Below, in pieces: positions 6,095 to 6,274 of a DNA stretch of 6,274 bases (positions are counted from its first letter, which is position 1; each line of letters begins with the position of its first letter). The stretch is from a bacterium (GTDB taxonomy: Bacteria > Bdellovibrionota > FAC87 > UBA2466), in the NCBI GenBank assembly GCA_022842225.1, contig JALHPX010000119.1:1-6274 (forward strand), read 5' to 3'. The translations under genes and the position numbers were made by a program. Under the pieces are notes generated by a model that saw nothing but the letters and a program-made list of their open reading frames with translations, searched no databases and was not told the DNA's origin.

Positions 6095-6115
6095 TTCCCT
6101 GTCCGGGACAGGTAT
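6095..6115. repeat. Palindrome, copy 2 of the dispersed motif
   Basis: CCTGTCC (6098-6104), G, GGACAGG (6106-6112) is a perfect 7-bp inverted repeat with a one-base centre, 13 bases after the methyltransferase stop. It shares CCTGTC-N3-GACAGGTA with the copy at 1071-1093. Here a T-rich stretch (ATTTCACTTTTTC, 6114-6126) follows, so it could also act as a weak terminator on the plus strand. Confidence 0.7.
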
Positions 6116-6144
6116 TTCACTTTTTCATTCCACGATGCTATCGC
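6116..6144 (+). promoter_or_regulatory. Weak candidate promoter for the gene at 6151
   Basis: TTCACT (6116-6121), a 17-base spacer and TATCGC (6139-6144) preceded by TGC resemble an extended -10 promoter. It would start transcription near 6151, at the ATG itself. The match is poor and may be chance. Confidence 0.2.
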
Positions 6145-6150
6145 TTTCCC

Positions 6151-6274
6151 ATGATCTATTTCTGGGATTTGCAGGCGCTGAAAGAACAATGGAAGACCGG
6201 CCAGTATACCGATCGGCACACATTTCACTACGGAGTGGCGACCGCGATTGCCGTCGCCGCATATAATTACATCG
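6151..6274 (+). CDS. Start of an unidentified protein, probably membrane-associated (3' end outside window)
   Basis: An open frame starts at ATG 6151 and runs off the window after 41 codons. It begins MIYFWDLQALKEQW, continues through a polar stretch (KTGQYTDRHTFHYG) and enters a hydrophobic run (VATAIAVAAYNYI) that looks like the beginning of a first membrane helix after a cytoplasmic N-terminus. No family can be named from this fragment. The amino-acid make-up is natural and the competing frame at 6084-6266 is not. No Shine-Dalgarno sequence is visible upstream (CTATCGCTTTCCC). It follows palindrome copy 2 in tandem with the methyltransferase gene, in the same arrangement as ppc, palindrome copy 1 and the exported orphan. 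Confidence 0.65.
   Translation, partial: MIYFWDLQALKEQWKTGQYTDRHTFHYGVATAIAVAAYNYI

Noticed and set aside
6084..6266. Plus-strand open frame starting at the methyltransferase stop
   Set aside because: It overlaps the palindrome and the better frame at 6151, and its translation has no protein-like pattern (Ser- and Arg-rich shadow).

Overview
The window is a stretch of bacterial chromosome with dense, mixed-strand coding and roughly balanced base composition (judged by eye, about half G+C). Starts include TTG and GTG as well as ATG, and several genes lack an obvious Shine-Dalgarno sequence. Three products carry Sec-type signal peptides, so the cell is probably diderm with an active periplasm. 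The mix of a bacterial-type PEP carboxylase, small exported orphan proteins and a dispersed CCTGTC-N3-GACAGG palindrome would fit a deltaproteobacterium-like or Bdellovibrio-like lineage. That placement is a low-confidence guess, because there is no rRNA or other marker gene here.

Layout: (1) Bases 1-1049, plus strand, hold the C-terminal ~40% of phosphoenolpyruvate carboxylase (ppc), entering from the left edge. It is followed by a perfect 10-bp palindrome (1071-1093) and a small exported orphan gene (1121-1459). (2) Bases 1456-5150 hold four minus-strand genes, read right to left: an EntS-like MFS exporter, an atypical SDR/NAD(P)-binding protein with a C-terminal extension, an exported protein made of six 30-residue two-cysteine repeats, and a small antibiotic-biosynthesis-monooxygenase (ABM) fold protein. 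The last two are one base apart and must be cotranscribed. A possible terminator separates them from the SDR gene. (3) Bases 5151-5280 form a divergent intergenic region. (4) Bases 5281-6084, plus strand, encode a class I SAM-dependent methyltransferase with a predicted signal peptide. It is followed by a second copy of the palindrome (about 6095-6115) and the start of a new gene (6151 onward) that runs off the window.

Ppc is core anaplerotic metabolism and seems unrelated to its neighbours. The minus-strand genes (exporter, oxidoreductase-like protein, ABM protein) could loosely serve detoxification or handling of small hydrophobic molecules, but nothing in the sequence proves a shared pathway. 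The least explained items are the cysteine-paired repeat protein, the signal peptide on a methyltransferase, and the two matching palindromes placed between tandem plus-strand genes. I see no tRNA, rRNA, CRISPR array, transposase or integrase, and no gene-free stretch longer than 300 bases.
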